This document shows positions 1-9,805 of a DNA stretch of 57,842 bases, one piece after another; the first letter of the stretch is position 1, and every line of letters begins with the position of its first letter. The stretch comes from an uncultured Alistipes sp. (lineage in GTDB: Bacteria > Bacteroidota > Bacteroidia > Bacteroidales > Rikenellaceae), in NCBI GenBank assembly GCA_959604655.1, contig CAUHCL010000002.1, positions 1 through 57,842 on the forward strand. The letters run 5' to 3'. The notes below the pieces were generated by a model, which saw only the letters and a list, made by a program, of their open reading frames with translations, had not been told where the DNA came from and searched no databases. The position numbers and the translations under genes are program-made.

Positions 1-173
1 GAGGCGCCTTCTACTGCAGGTGCACCTACCTTAACCTGACCGTCGTTGTCTACAAGCAGGACTTTGTCGAAGCTCACCGACGACTCGACGTCGCCCTGAA
101 GACGGTGAACATAGAGCTTACGACCCTTTTCAGCCTTGAACTGCTGACCTGCGATCTCTACTATAACGTACAT
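1..173 (-). CDS. rplU: 50S ribosomal protein L21, 5' part only
   Basis: Structural protein of the large ribosomal subunit. The minus strand reads MYVIVEIAGQQFKAEKGRKL and continues to position 1, so about 57 residues of a roughly 100-residue protein are present and the rest lies outside the window. The start is the ATG complement at 171-173, 41 bases below a good promoter -7 box. rpmA (L27) usually follows rplU and would lie further left. Identification is by the highly conserved L21 N-terminus. Confidence 0.93.
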   Translation of the reverse strand, partial: MYVIVEIAGQQFKAEKGRKLYVHRLQGDVESSVSFDKVLLVDNDGQVKVGAPAVEGA

Positions 174-214
174 TTAACTAAAGTATATTATGTATTTTGC
201 CGAAATTCGGCCTG

Positions 215-243
215 CAAATATACTAAAAATTATCGCGATGCAA
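215..243 (-). promoter_or_regulatory. rplU promoter
   Basis: On the minus strand TTG (241-243) is followed after 18 bases by TATATTTG (215-222), close to the Bacteroidota sigma consensus TTTG-N19-21-TAnnTTTG. It lies 42 bases upstream of the rplU start. Confidence 0.55.
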
Positions 244-311
244 CCATCGGCGACATATTTTTTACGTTTACGGCAAAAAAATACCGTTATCATCGTCTGA
301 CAGCGGCAGCT

Positions 312-407
312 GTTCGCCGACGGCGGCAGGACGCGAACGAGCCGAAAGCGAGTAGCAGTCCGCCGCGTGGGGCGGCGGCGAACTGCCGGCATCGCGACGC
401 GATGCCG
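312..407 (+). repeat. family A structured repeat, copy A1
   Basis: Left arm GTTCGCCGACGGCGGCAGG pairs with right arm CCGCC...GGCGGCGAAC. A terminal hairpin follows: stem CGGCATCGC (387-395), loop GAC, stem GCGATGCCG (399-407). Confidence 0.8.
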
Positions 408-497
408 ATATACATCCGCATACCTGTCGAAATATTTCCCCGCCGACCGACATTTGGCACATTTTTCGTTCGTCTCGCACGGCAAACTTCCGCCGAA

Positions 498-878
498 ATG
501 AACAGAGGAAAAATAGTCGTATATTCCCGACGCGGAATCGTGGGACGCATGATAGCCGACATGGTCGGCGACGAGGGCGCACGCGTGGTATGCTGCACCT
601 CGACGCGGCAGACGGTCGCTGCCTGCATGCACGAGAGGCCCGACGTGGTGATAGTGCTGGCCGTGGCGCCGTTCATGGACGGCTCGGAATTCATCCGACG
701 CATACGCTTCGACATGCGGCGGCGTCCCGTCGTCTACGTGGTGTCGTGGCAGCAGTCGGAACAGACCGTGCTGAGCCTGCTCGACTGCGGGGTCGACCAG
801 TACATGACATTCCCGCTGTGCATGAGCCGCCTGCGACGCAGGGTAGCCGCCGAAACCAATAAATCGGACGAGGCGTGA
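498..878 (+). CDS. receiver-like protein lacking phosphorylation residues (pseudo-receiver)
   Basis: A 126-residue stand-alone protein with the length and hydrophobic pattern of a response-regulator receiver domain. The beta3 segment VVIVLAVAPFMDGSEFI (50-66) aligns with the usual D-x-M-M-P-G-M-D-G region, but Leu54/Ala55 occupy the place of the phospho-accepting Asp. The acidic pair after beta1 is Ser10-Arg11, and the beta5 Lys is Phe105 (TFP instead of TKP). Ser83 at the beta4 switch position is kept. It therefore probably cannot be phosphorylated and would work by protein contact. The start is the ATG at 498 because translation further upstream would run through repeat A1. Its last codons overlap the GTG of the next gene, so translation is likely coupled. 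Confidence 0.75.
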   Translation: MNRGKIVVYSRRGIVGRMIADMVGDEGARVVCCTSTRQTVAACMHERPDVVIVLAVAPFMDGSEFIRRIRFDMRRRPVVYVVSWQQSEQTVLSLLDCGVDQYMTFPLCMSRLRRRVAAETNKSDEA

Positions 879-1819
879 ACACGGCGGCATTAATACTGAC
901 CGTCGCCGCCGCGGCAATTGCCGCAATATACTTCGCGGCCGCGGAGATCGAGAAACGCCGCGGCAGCGAGGCCCGCACGTCCCGCGACGCACTCCGAGAG
1001 AAGTATCTGCACCAGATAATACGCGCCCTCGCCTCAGGCGGCGAGACGGCCGAAAAAGTAAAGGCCGACACCCCGCGGCGACGCATGGCGCTGGCCGAGG
1101 CAATGCACACGGCCATGCGCCACACCTACGGCTCCGACCGTTCGGCGTTGCAGGACATGGTCGACCGCAATTCGCTGGATCGGTTTCTCCTGCGGCGCAT
1201 ACGCCTCGCGCGCGGCAGCCGCAGAGCCTATCTGCTCACGCTGCTGAGCTCCATTCCCTCGCACCGCGACATGTCGGCCCTGCCGACGCGCTACACCCGC
1301 TCGCGCAACCGTGATGTAAGGATATCGGCGCTCACGGCCGTCATGGCGGCCAACCCGTCGATGGCCGTACGCGCGCTGGCCGCCTACCCCTATCGGCTCA
1401 CGCCGTTCGACACGGCCCGCATCATCGCCCTGCTGCGGCGGGGACTGCTCCCGATAGCCTTCGAACCGCTGCTGACCAACGACAACCGCAATCTGCGGAT
1501 GCTGGGCATGGCCATCGTGCGCAACTTCGGCATAGAGTCGGCCGACAGATCGCTCGACAAGATCATAGCCTCGGATCCCGACCCGCAGACGGTCCGCGAG
1601 GCCATCTATACGCTCGCCTCGCTGGGGCGTCCGCTCGGCCGCGCGACTCTACGCAGGCGCATGGCCGACTTCACACCCGTGCAGCGCAAGGAGCTGTGCC
1701 GCTATCTGACACTCGCGGGATACTCCACACGCACCATACGTACGCTGCTCTCCGAAAAGGAGGGCCTTTACGCCGAGACACTGATAAATTCATACAAACG
1801 CGACCTGGTATGCAAATAG
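875..1819 (+). CDS. membrane-anchored HEAT-repeat protein
   Basis: A 314-residue protein with one N-terminal membrane helix (about residues 4-24) and then a basic alpha-solenoid of HEAT-like helix pairs, for example around NRDVRISALTAVMAANP and DPQTVREAIYTLASLG. Such solenoids are protein-binding scaffolds and no catalytic motif is visible. The GTG start at 875 overlaps the stop of the preceding gene as GTGA, and its end overlaps the next gene by 10 bases. Overlap on both sides indicates one translationally coupled unit. I recall similar HEAT proteins next to GT2 glycosyltransferases and receivers in Bacteroidota exopolysaccharide-type loci. That parallel is inference. Confidence 0.75.
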   Translation: MNTAALILTVAAAAIAAIYFAAAEIEKRRGSEARTSRDALREKYLHQIIRALASGGETAEKVKADTPRRRMALAEAMHTAMRHTYGSDRSALQDMVDRNSLDRFLLRRIRLARGSRRAYLLTLLSSIPSHRDMSALPTRYTRSRNRDVRISALTAVMAANPSMAVRALAAYPYRLTPFDTARIIALLRRGLLPIAFEPLLTNDNRNLRMLGMAIVRNFGIESADRSLDKIIASDPDPQTVREAIYTLASLGRPLGRATLRRRMADFTPVQRKELCRYLTLAGYSTRTIRTLLSEKEGLYAETLINSYKRDLVCK

Positions 1820-2763
1820 CCCAATACGCCGTTCTCGCTCTTCTCGCGCTCGCACTCGCGGCTGTCTCGCTGCGCACCCTGCGCACCGCCCGCGCCCTGC
1901 GGCGCCGACGGATACTCGGACCCGAAACGGCGGGATGCTGCGAGTCGTTGGGGTTCGTGGGGATCTCGGCCGTGTGCAGCGGCGTGAAGAACATCGAGCA
2001 CATCGAGAATCTGCTCGGCACGGAGTACGACCGCTACGAACTCGTGGTCGTGCTGGACGCCGAGGCTGAGTCCGACGCCTTCCGCAACATAGTGACGCAC
2101 TACGGCCTGATAAGGGTCAATGCTGTCGAATCGGACGAGCTGCCCTCGGCCCGCATACGCGCCCTCTACCGCTCGCGCCGACGCAACTATCGGCGGCTGG
2201 TGCTGGTCGACCGCGCCGACGCCGCGCCCTACGAGGATCTCGACGCGGGCACCGCGGCGGCATCCTACGACTACATCCTGCCCGTGGGGCCCCGCGACTA
2301 TCTGCTGCCCGACGCGGTGGAGACGGCGGCGATAGCCATCTCCGACTCTCCGCGCCGCGTGGAGGTGCTGCGCTCCGCGGCCGACACGCCGTGTGCCGTA
2401 TTCAGCCGCGAGACGGTGATCGGCGCGGGCGGGTTCTCGCCCGACATACTGCGCCGCATCCCGAGCCGTTCGGTGCTGCGCATACGTCTGCCGCTCATCT
2501 GCCGCATCTGCAACCTGCGCCGCACGAGAATCGCCGCATGGAGCGCAATTTTCCTGCTGCTCGTTCCGTTATTCATATTGGAGGCATCGTCGTTCGACAA
2601 GGCGGTGGCCGCGGCTGCTGTCGCGACGGCCGCGGCACTCTTCGCGGCGGCACGCTACACCGCGATCGCCACATCGCCCGACGGCTGTTCCTTAAAGACA
2701 ATATTATGTTATTTTAGTCGAATCAAAGACTTTTTTCGACCGCAAAAATTTACGGTTTCGTAA
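1810..2763 (+). CDS. GT2-like membrane protein with degenerate active site
   Basis: A 317-residue protein: N-terminal membrane helix (about 5-20), a GT-A-like domain (about 47-235) and two C-terminal hydrophobic segments (about 255-300). The fold is suggested by GISAVCSGVKNIEHIENLL (51-69), the place of the nucleotide-binding strand and helix, and by ASYDYILPVGPRDYLLPDAV (151-170), which fits the segment that normally carries the DxD. Here the DAD-like triplet is replaced by Gly160-Pro161-Arg162. The DDGS-type motif after beta2 reads LDAE, and no QxxRW is seen. Catalysis is therefore doubtful. The ATG at 1810 is inside the preceding gene. A bona fide but very divergent glycosyltransferase remains possible. 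Confidence 0.6.
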   Translation: MQIAQYAVLALLALALAAVSLRTLRTARALRRRRILGPETAGCCESLGFVGISAVCSGVKNIEHIENLLGTEYDRYELVVVLDAEAESDAFRNIVTHYGLIRVNAVESDELPSARIRALYRSRRRNYRRLVLVDRADAAPYEDLDAGTAAASYDYILPVGPRDYLLPDAVETAAIAISDSPRRVEVLRSAADTPCAVFSRETVIGAGGFSPDILRRIPSRSVLRIRLPLICRICNLRRTRIAAWSAIFLLLVPLFILEASSFDKAVAAAAVATAAALFAAARYTAIATSPDGCSLKTILCYFSRIKDFFRPQKFTVS

Positions 2764-2803
2764 ATAATGACTAATTTTACGAACGATCTAAAATCTAAAC
2801 TGA

Positions 2804-3664
2804 ATGATGGCTGTAAATCAAATAGAAGAACAGATCAGAGAGAAACTTCTGCCGCAATGCTTCAACGCCGCCGTGAAAGCGGGGGCGGCCATAATGAAGA
2901 TATACAAGAACCGCGACGACTACGACATAAGCATCAAAAGCGACAAGACACCCATAACGGTCGCCGACCGCGTGGCCCACACCACCATAAAGGAGTATCT
3001 GGGCACCACCCGCATACCCGTGCTGAGCGAGGAAGGACGCGAAATGCTCTTCGACGAGCGGCGCAATTGGGATCTGTTCCTGCTTGTGGATCCTCTGGAC
3101 GGTACGGTGGAGTTCATCAAGGGCAATAACGAATTTACGGTCAACATAGCCCTCATGGCCGACAACGTATGCGTGGCGTCGGTGCTCTACGTACCCTACC
3201 ACCGCAAGATGTACATGGCGGCCAAGGGTCACGGAGCCTACATGCTGCGCGGCATCGAGCCGCAGGACGAACCCGCCTACGACGCCCGCCGAATCCTCGA
3301 AATGCGCGAACGGCTGCCGCTGGCGAGCAACCGTCACGACGGGTTCCGCGTCGCAGTGTCGCGTTCGCACCAGACACCCGAGACCTTCAGCCGCATAGAC
3401 GAGCTGCGCGCCGCCAACCCCGATCTGGAGATCGTGGAGCAGGGCAGCTCCTACAAATTCTGCCTGCTGGCCGAAGGCGCCGTCGACTACTACGTGCGCA
3501 CCACCAACACCTACGAATGGGATACCGCGGCGGGCGAGCTGATCCTCGCCGAGGCGGGAGGCAGCACGCTGTCGTACCCCGAAGGCACGCCGCTGCTGTA
3601 CAACAAATCCGACCTGCACAATCCGTGGTTCGAGGCGCGCAGCGCCACATGCCGCAAGATATGA
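2804..3664 (+). CDS. cysQ: 3'(2'),5'-bisphosphate nucleotidase, inositol monophosphatase superfamily
   Basis: Expected to hydrolyse 3'-phosphoadenosine 5'-phosphate to AMP, removing a by-product of sulfate assimilation and sulfation. The 286-residue protein carries the metal-binding motifs of the family: SEEG (75-78), DPLDGT (96-101) and a C-terminal WDTAAGELILAEAGG block near residue 235. These support the superfamily strongly and CysQ by best resemblance. A second in-frame ATG three bases later could also be the start. It is followed by a bidirectional terminator and a convergent gene. Other inositol-phosphatase-like activities cannot be excluded from sequence alone. Confidence 0.88.
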   Translation: MMAVNQIEEQIREKLLPQCFNAAVKAGAAIMKIYKNRDDYDISIKSDKTPITVADRVAHTTIKEYLGTTRIPVLSEEGREMLFDERRNWDLFLLVDPLDGTVEFIKGNNEFTVNIALMADNVCVASVLYVPYHRKMYMAAKGHGAYMLRGIEPQDEPAYDARRILEMRERLPLASNRHDGFRVAVSRSHQTPETFSRIDELRAANPDLEIVEQGSSYKFCLLAEGAVDYYVRTTNTYEWDTAAGELILAEAGGSTLSYPEGTPLLYNKSDLHNPWFEARSATCRKI

Positions 3665-3670
3665 CAACTA

Positions 3671-3702
3671 AAACGGGCCGCATTCACCGCGGCCCGTTCT
3701 CT
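3671..3702. terminator. bidirectional terminator
   Basis: A perfect 9-bp stem, AACGGGCCG (3672-3680) with CGGCCCGTT (3690-3698). T-rich flanks occur on both strands, between convergent cysQ and the adenylating-enzyme fragment. Confidence 0.75.
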
Positions 3703-3705
3703 TTT

Positions 3706-4257
3706 CTACCCTGCCAATCTCTTTTCCGCCCGCAGCATGTCGAGCAGCTCCGCGGCCGTCGCGGCGCTCACGTCGCCCGCGCATATGCCCTGCGGGTATT
3801 GCTCGGCATATAGAGCATCGACACGCCCTGCGGCCCGCTCGACCGCCCTACGCGACCGCAGCACCGAACCGTCGTCCAGGCTGACGACATCGGGCATCGC
3901 CCGCAGCGAATAGCCGCCCTCCAGACGGCTCCAGGCGGCGCAGTCGATCATAAGCAGCACCGAATCGGAGCGCCACAGCGATTCCGTTATCGCGGCAGCG
4001 GAGAAGTCGCTCGGGATCTCGACGGGCAACGCCCTGTACGACCGCACCGCAAAGCGTGCCGCGGCGTGGCGCAACGAGCCGTCGCCGCACAGCGCGATTC
4101 TGTCGCCCGCCGAGATGCCCGCTTCCTCGAAAAATATATGAAACCTGCATATCCCGCGCACGAGATCGGAGAAGAGCATACGGCTCCCCGAACGATCCGT
4201 CAGGACCGCTTCGTTCCAGTTGCTCCTTACCGTGCTTTCCAAAGAAAAACCATTCAT
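3706..4257 (-). CDS. stand-alone N-terminal piece of an AMP-binding acyl-CoA/acyl-acid ligase
   Basis: A 183-residue protein resembling only the N-terminal quarter of long-chain acyl-CoA synthetase-type enzymes. NWNEAVLTDRSGSRM, HIFFEEAGISAGDRIALCG, ALPVEIPSDF and the DALYAEQYP segment fit in order to the family's start, through the helix before the ATP-binding loop. The protein stops where the YTSGTT loop would begin, so it cannot bind ATP in the normal way. No internal stop or frameshift is seen in 183 codons. Starts at 4257 or 4263 are both possible. It may be a decayed duplicate or a retained fragment with a new role. Confidence 0.6.
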   Translation of the reverse strand: MNGFSLESTVRSNWNEAVLTDRSGSRMLFSDLVRGICRFHIFFEEAGISAGDRIALCGDGSLRHAAARFAVRSYRALPVEIPSDFSAAAITESLWRSDSVLLMIDCAAWSRLEGGYSLRAMPDVVSLDDGSVLRSRRAVERAAGRVDALYAEQYPQGICAGDVSAATAAELLDMLRAEKRLAG

Positions 4258-4530
4258 AATCATAACTAATTTCGTGACCCCGCTCGGTCCGTCCGACACG
4301 GAGATCATCCATTTTCGTGCGAATATCGGCATTCGGCGCAAAAAGATGAAAACAAAGTGATTCCCGACGCCCGCAGGTGCCAAAACCGCGAAATGCGGGG
4401 CGAAAATACGGAATGAGGGGTGAAATAATCGAAGCCCGCGGCATGGAGCGGCAGCGGACCGCCGACATTTCGGAGACTCTCCCGCTATTACGATCCGCTC
4501 TTGCGTTCGATAGCATGACATCTGTTATTC

Positions 4531-4625
4531 TCGGGCAGCGGCCTGCGGAGAACGCAAACGAACGTAAAGTGAGTTGCGGGCCTCCGCGCGCCGAGGCTGC
4601 GGCCCGCACAGTCCTGCGGACTGCA
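4531..4625 (+). repeat. family B structured repeat, copy B1
   Basis: CGGGCAGCGGCCTGCGGAG pairs with CTCCGCGCGCCGAGGCTGC. An inner GCAA/TTGC stem is present, and the terminal hairpin is CAGTCC (4609-4614), loop TGC, GGACTG (4617-4622). Confidence 0.8.
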
Positions 4626-4771
4626 AAACATTCAGCATCATTCCGTATTTTGCGAGTCACAAGGGTTGCCAATCTGCGATACCGATCCCCGCCGTCGGCG
4701 GACAGCGTAATATAATGGTCGGCCGATCACTATTTTCGCGAATATTAGACAGCCGAAACGAAAAAAAACGA

Positions 4772-4779
4772 TAACTTTG
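4772..4779 (+). promoter_or_regulatory. -7 box upstream of dipeptidyl peptidase III gene
   Basis: TAACTTTG, matching TAnnTTTG, lies 34 bases before the start codon. No clear -33 TTTG is seen. Confidence 0.4.
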
Positions 4780-4813
4780 GCACGAAATATTTAACGAACC
4801 CGAACGAAAAATT

Positions 4814-6856
4814 ATGAGAACCGGCGGATCAATTCTAATTGCGACGATTATGAGTATTATGCTTTCGACCCTTTATTCCTGCCGCGGCAAGGCGGCCGAC
4901 AACGAACAGACGGCAGCCGACGACATGCCGTGGATAGTGGATCGCTTCGACGACATCAAGGTGCTGCGCTACGAGGTTCCCGAGTTCGAGAACCTGCCGC
5001 TGCAACAGAAAAAACTGATATACTATCTGGCCGAAGCGACCAAATGCGGCCGCGACATACTGTTCGACCAGAATTTCAAATACAACCTCACAGTGCGTCA
5101 CGCCCTGGAGAGCATCTACACCAAATACGACGGCGACCGCGACGCGGCCGACTTCAAGGCTCTGGAGAAGTATCTGAAGAAGGTGTGGTTCGCCAACGGC
5201 ATACACCACCACTACTCGAACGACAAGTTCCGTCCCGAGTTCTCGCGCGAATGGTTCGAGGCGATGCTCGGCAAATACGTCGACACCAACGAGATGCCGA
5301 TCGGTGCGGAGCTGCTGTGCGACGTGATCTTCGATCCCGCGCTCTTCCCCACGCGCCTCAACCAGACCGACGGCGAGGATCTGGTGGCCACGTCGGCCTG
5401 CAACTACTACGAGAACGTGACCATGAAGGAGGTGGAGGATTTCTACGCCGCGATGGCCGATCCCGACGACCGCCAGCCGATCTCATACGGTCTGAACTCC
5501 AAGCTGGTGAAAGACGATTCGGGCAAGATCGAGGAGCGCACATGGCGCCTCGGTGGCATGTACTCGGCCGCCATACAGCAGATAATCCGATGGCTGACGC
5601 TCGCCGCCGAGGTGGCCGAACAGCCGCAGAAGAGCATCATCGAGGCCCTGATAAACTACTATCGCACGGGCGATTTGCGCGAATTCGACCGCTACAACAT
5701 ACTCTGGGTGGGCGACAACACCTCGAACGTCGATTTCGTCAACGGCTTCATCGAGGATTACGGTGACCCGCTCGGCCGCAAGGCCTCGTGGGAGGGCACC
5801 GTCAACTTCATGGACAGCACGGCATGCCGCCGCACGCAGATAATCTCGCAGAACGCGCAGTGGTTCGAGGACAACTCGCCCATCGATCCCGCATTCCGCA
5901 AGAAGGAGGTGAAAGGCGTGTCGGCCAAGGTGATAACCGTAGCCATGTTGGGCGGCGACTGCTATCCCGCCACCCCGATCGGCATCAACCTGCCCAACGC
6001 CGACTGGATCCGCAAGGAGTACGGCTCGAAGTCGGTGACCATCGACAACATAACCTACGCCTACGACAAGGCGGCGCAGGGTAACGGCTTCAACGAGGAG
6101 TTCGTGCTGCGCGCCGAGGACCGCGAGCGCATGGCCAAATACGGCAAGCAGGCCGACGACCTGCACACCGACCTGCACGAGTGCCTGGGCCACGGATCGG
6201 GACAGCTCGCCGCGGGAGTGAAGGGCGGCGAGCTCAAGAGCTACACCTCGACGCTCGAAGAGGCGCGCGCCGACCTGTTCGGGCTCTACTACCTCGGCGA
6301 TCCCAAGATGGTGGAGATAGGGCTCGTGCCCTCGTTCGACGTGGCCAAGGCGCAGTATGCCGACTACATCATGAACGGCATGATGACTCAGCTGGCGCGA
6401 ATCGAGCTCGGCAAGAACGTCGAGGAGGCCCACATGCGCAACCGCAAGATGATAGCCGAGTGGTGCTACGAGCACGGCAAGGCCGACAACGTGATAGAGT
6501 GGGTCGAGCAGGACGGCAAGCGCTACATCGTGGTGAACGATTTCGAGCGTCTGCGCACGCTCTTCGGCGAGATGCTGCGCGAGGTGCAGCGCATAAAGTC
6601 GACGGGCGACTACGAGGCGGGGCGCGCCCTGGTGGAGAAATATGCGGTGAAGATCGATCCCGAGCTTCACAAGGAGGTGCTGGAGCGCTACGCCCGTCTC
6701 GGCATCGAACCTTACAGCGGCTTCGTCAACCCCGATTACGAGCTCGTGATGAAAGACGGTGAGATCGCGGACGTGAAGATCGTGCGAAAGACCGACTACG
6801 TGGAGCAGATGCTCGACTATTCGATGAACTACTCGTTCCTGCCGCTGATAAATTAG
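4814..6856 (+). CDS. dipeptidyl peptidase III, M49 zinc peptidase, lipoprotein
   Basis: Removes dipeptides from the N-terminus of oligopeptides, here probably in the periplasm. The 680-residue protein begins with a lipoprotein signal ending LYSC. It has the M49 zinc motif HECLGH (455-460, HExxGH) and the second motif EEARAD (482-487), which supplies the remaining ligand. These two motifs at this spacing define the family. The gene appears monocistronic: a -7 box lies upstream, and a repeat-rich gap separates it from lon. Confidence 0.93.
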   Translation: MRTGGSILIATIMSIMLSTLYSCRGKAADNEQTAADDMPWIVDRFDDIKVLRYEVPEFENLPLQQKKLIYYLAEATKCGRDILFDQNFKYNLTVRHALESIYTKYDGDRDAADFKALEKYLKKVWFANGIHHHYSNDKFRPEFSREWFEAMLGKYVDTNEMPIGAELLCDVIFDPALFPTRLNQTDGEDLVATSACNYYENVTMKEVEDFYAAMADPDDRQPISYGLNSKLVKDDSGKIEERTWRLGGMYSAAIQQIIRWLTLAAEVAEQPQKSIIEALINYYRTGDLREFDRYNILWVGDNTSNVDFVNGFIEDYGDPLGRKASWEGTVNFMDSTACRRTQIISQNAQWFEDNSPIDPAFRKKEVKGVSAKVITVAMLGGDCYPATPIGINLPNADWIRKEYGSKSVTIDNITYAYDKAAQGNGFNEEFVLRAEDRERMAKYGKQADDLHTDLHECLGHGSGQLAAGVKGGELKSYTSTLEEARADLFGLYYLGDPKMVEIGLVPSFDVAKAQYADYIMNGMMTQLARIELGKNVEEAHMRNRKMIAEWCYEHGKADNVIEWVEQDGKRYIVVNDFERLRTLFGEMLREVQRIKSTGDYEAGRALVEKYAVKIDPELHKEVLERYARLGIEPYSGFVNPDYELVMKDGEIADVKIVRKTDYVEQMLDYSMNYSFLPLIN

Positions 6857-6971
6857 AGGCTGCGTAAGCCTTACGCCGATAAAGCGACCGAAATTCCGCC
6901 GTCGACGCGGGATTTCGGTCGTTTCCGTGTAAATGGATAATGCGGCTCGGTAACATGACGCCGATTGCTTT

Positions 6972-6990
6972 CGGGCGGCAGCCTGCGGGG
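6972..6990 (+). repeat. half family B arm
   Basis: CGGGCGGCAGCCTGCGGGG matches the left arm of family B only. It faces, in inverse orientation, the arm that ends copy B2, so A2 is bracketed by inverted B arms. Confidence 0.65.
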
Positions 6991-6997
6991 ACCGCAT

Positions 6998-7076
6998 GCG
7001 GCTCGCAAGAGCCGCGCAGTTCGCCGCCGCCCCACAGCGGCGGACTGCTGCCGCACTCGCGCCGCCGTCGGCGAAC
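6998..7076 (-). repeat. family A structured repeat, copy A2
   Basis: Reverse-oriented core GTTCGCCGACGGCGGC to GGCGGCGAACTGC. Its terminal hairpin is GCGGCTC (6998-7004), loop GCAA, GAGCCGC (7009-7015). Confidence 0.8.
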
Positions 7077-7083
7077 AGCTTTC

Positions 7084-7178
7084 CGAACAGACAGGACCGT
7101 CGGGGCCGCAGCCTCGCCCCGCTTCAGGCCCGCCATTCGCATCCGCTCATTCACGCGCCCTCCGCAGGCTGCCGCCCG
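7084..7178 (-). repeat. family B structured repeat, copy B2
   Basis: In reverse orientation it reads GGGCGGCAGCCTGCGGAGGG, then an inner segment, then GAGGCTGCGGCCC. The terminal hairpin (GACGGTC...) is decayed. Confidence 0.7.
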
Positions 7179-7305
7179 AAAAATTTAGCAAGAGATTTGA
7201 TAGGATCATGAAATTAACGGCATCCGGACATACCGAAAAGCCCCGCCGAAACGTATTATTTTACGCATCCGCCCGACAGCGAACCGCGCTTCGCGCATTT
7301 ATATA

Positions 7306-7336
7306 TTGTACGGGTGGGCGAAAATGATTATATTTG
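7306..7336 (+). promoter_or_regulatory. lon promoter
   Basis: TTG (7306-7308), 20 bases, then TATATTTG (7329-7336). This is an excellent Bacteroidota promoter 20 bases before the lon start. Confidence 0.65.
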
Positions 7337-7356
7337 CAGATTGAAACAACGCAACT

Positions 7357-9783
<2,427 letters not shown>

Positions 9784-9805
9784 CGCAGTTTTAATGTACC
9801 TTAAC

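Larger units (their letters stand above)
174..497. other. intergenic: rplU promoter and repeat A1
   Basis: Gap of 324 bases between the divergent rplU and pseudo-receiver genes. It holds the rplU promoter (215-243) and a family A repeat (312-407). A TTTG at 453-456 could belong to a plus-strand promoter for the gene at 498, but no paired upstream element is evident. Confidence 0.7.
4258..4813. other. intergenic: repeat B1 and dipeptidyl peptidase promoter
   Basis: A 556-base gap between divergent genes. It contains family B repeat B1 (4531-4625) with degenerate flanks on either side and a -7 box at 4772-4779. No convincing coding sequence is seen. Confidence 0.65.
6857..7356. other. intergenic: composite A/B repeat and lon promoter
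   Basis: A 500-base gap. It holds a half B element (6972-6990), repeat A2 (6998-7076), repeat B2 (7084-7178) and the lon promoter (7306-7336). Reading frames in it run through repeats and do not look coding. Confidence 0.7.

Noticed and set aside
105..497. N-terminal extension of the receiver-like protein
   Set aside because: It overlaps antisense rplU and repeat A1. The receiver fold starts at MNRGKIVVYS.
3706..4257. Calling the adenylating-enzyme fragment a plain pseudogene
   Set aside because: The frame is uninterrupted over 183 codons and no remnant of the missing domains follows, so it is listed as a truncated gene with doubt stated.
6726..7327. Several frames of 60-140 residues between the dipeptidyl peptidase gene and lon
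   Set aside because: All are made of translated A/B repeat sequence or antisense of the peptidase 3' end.
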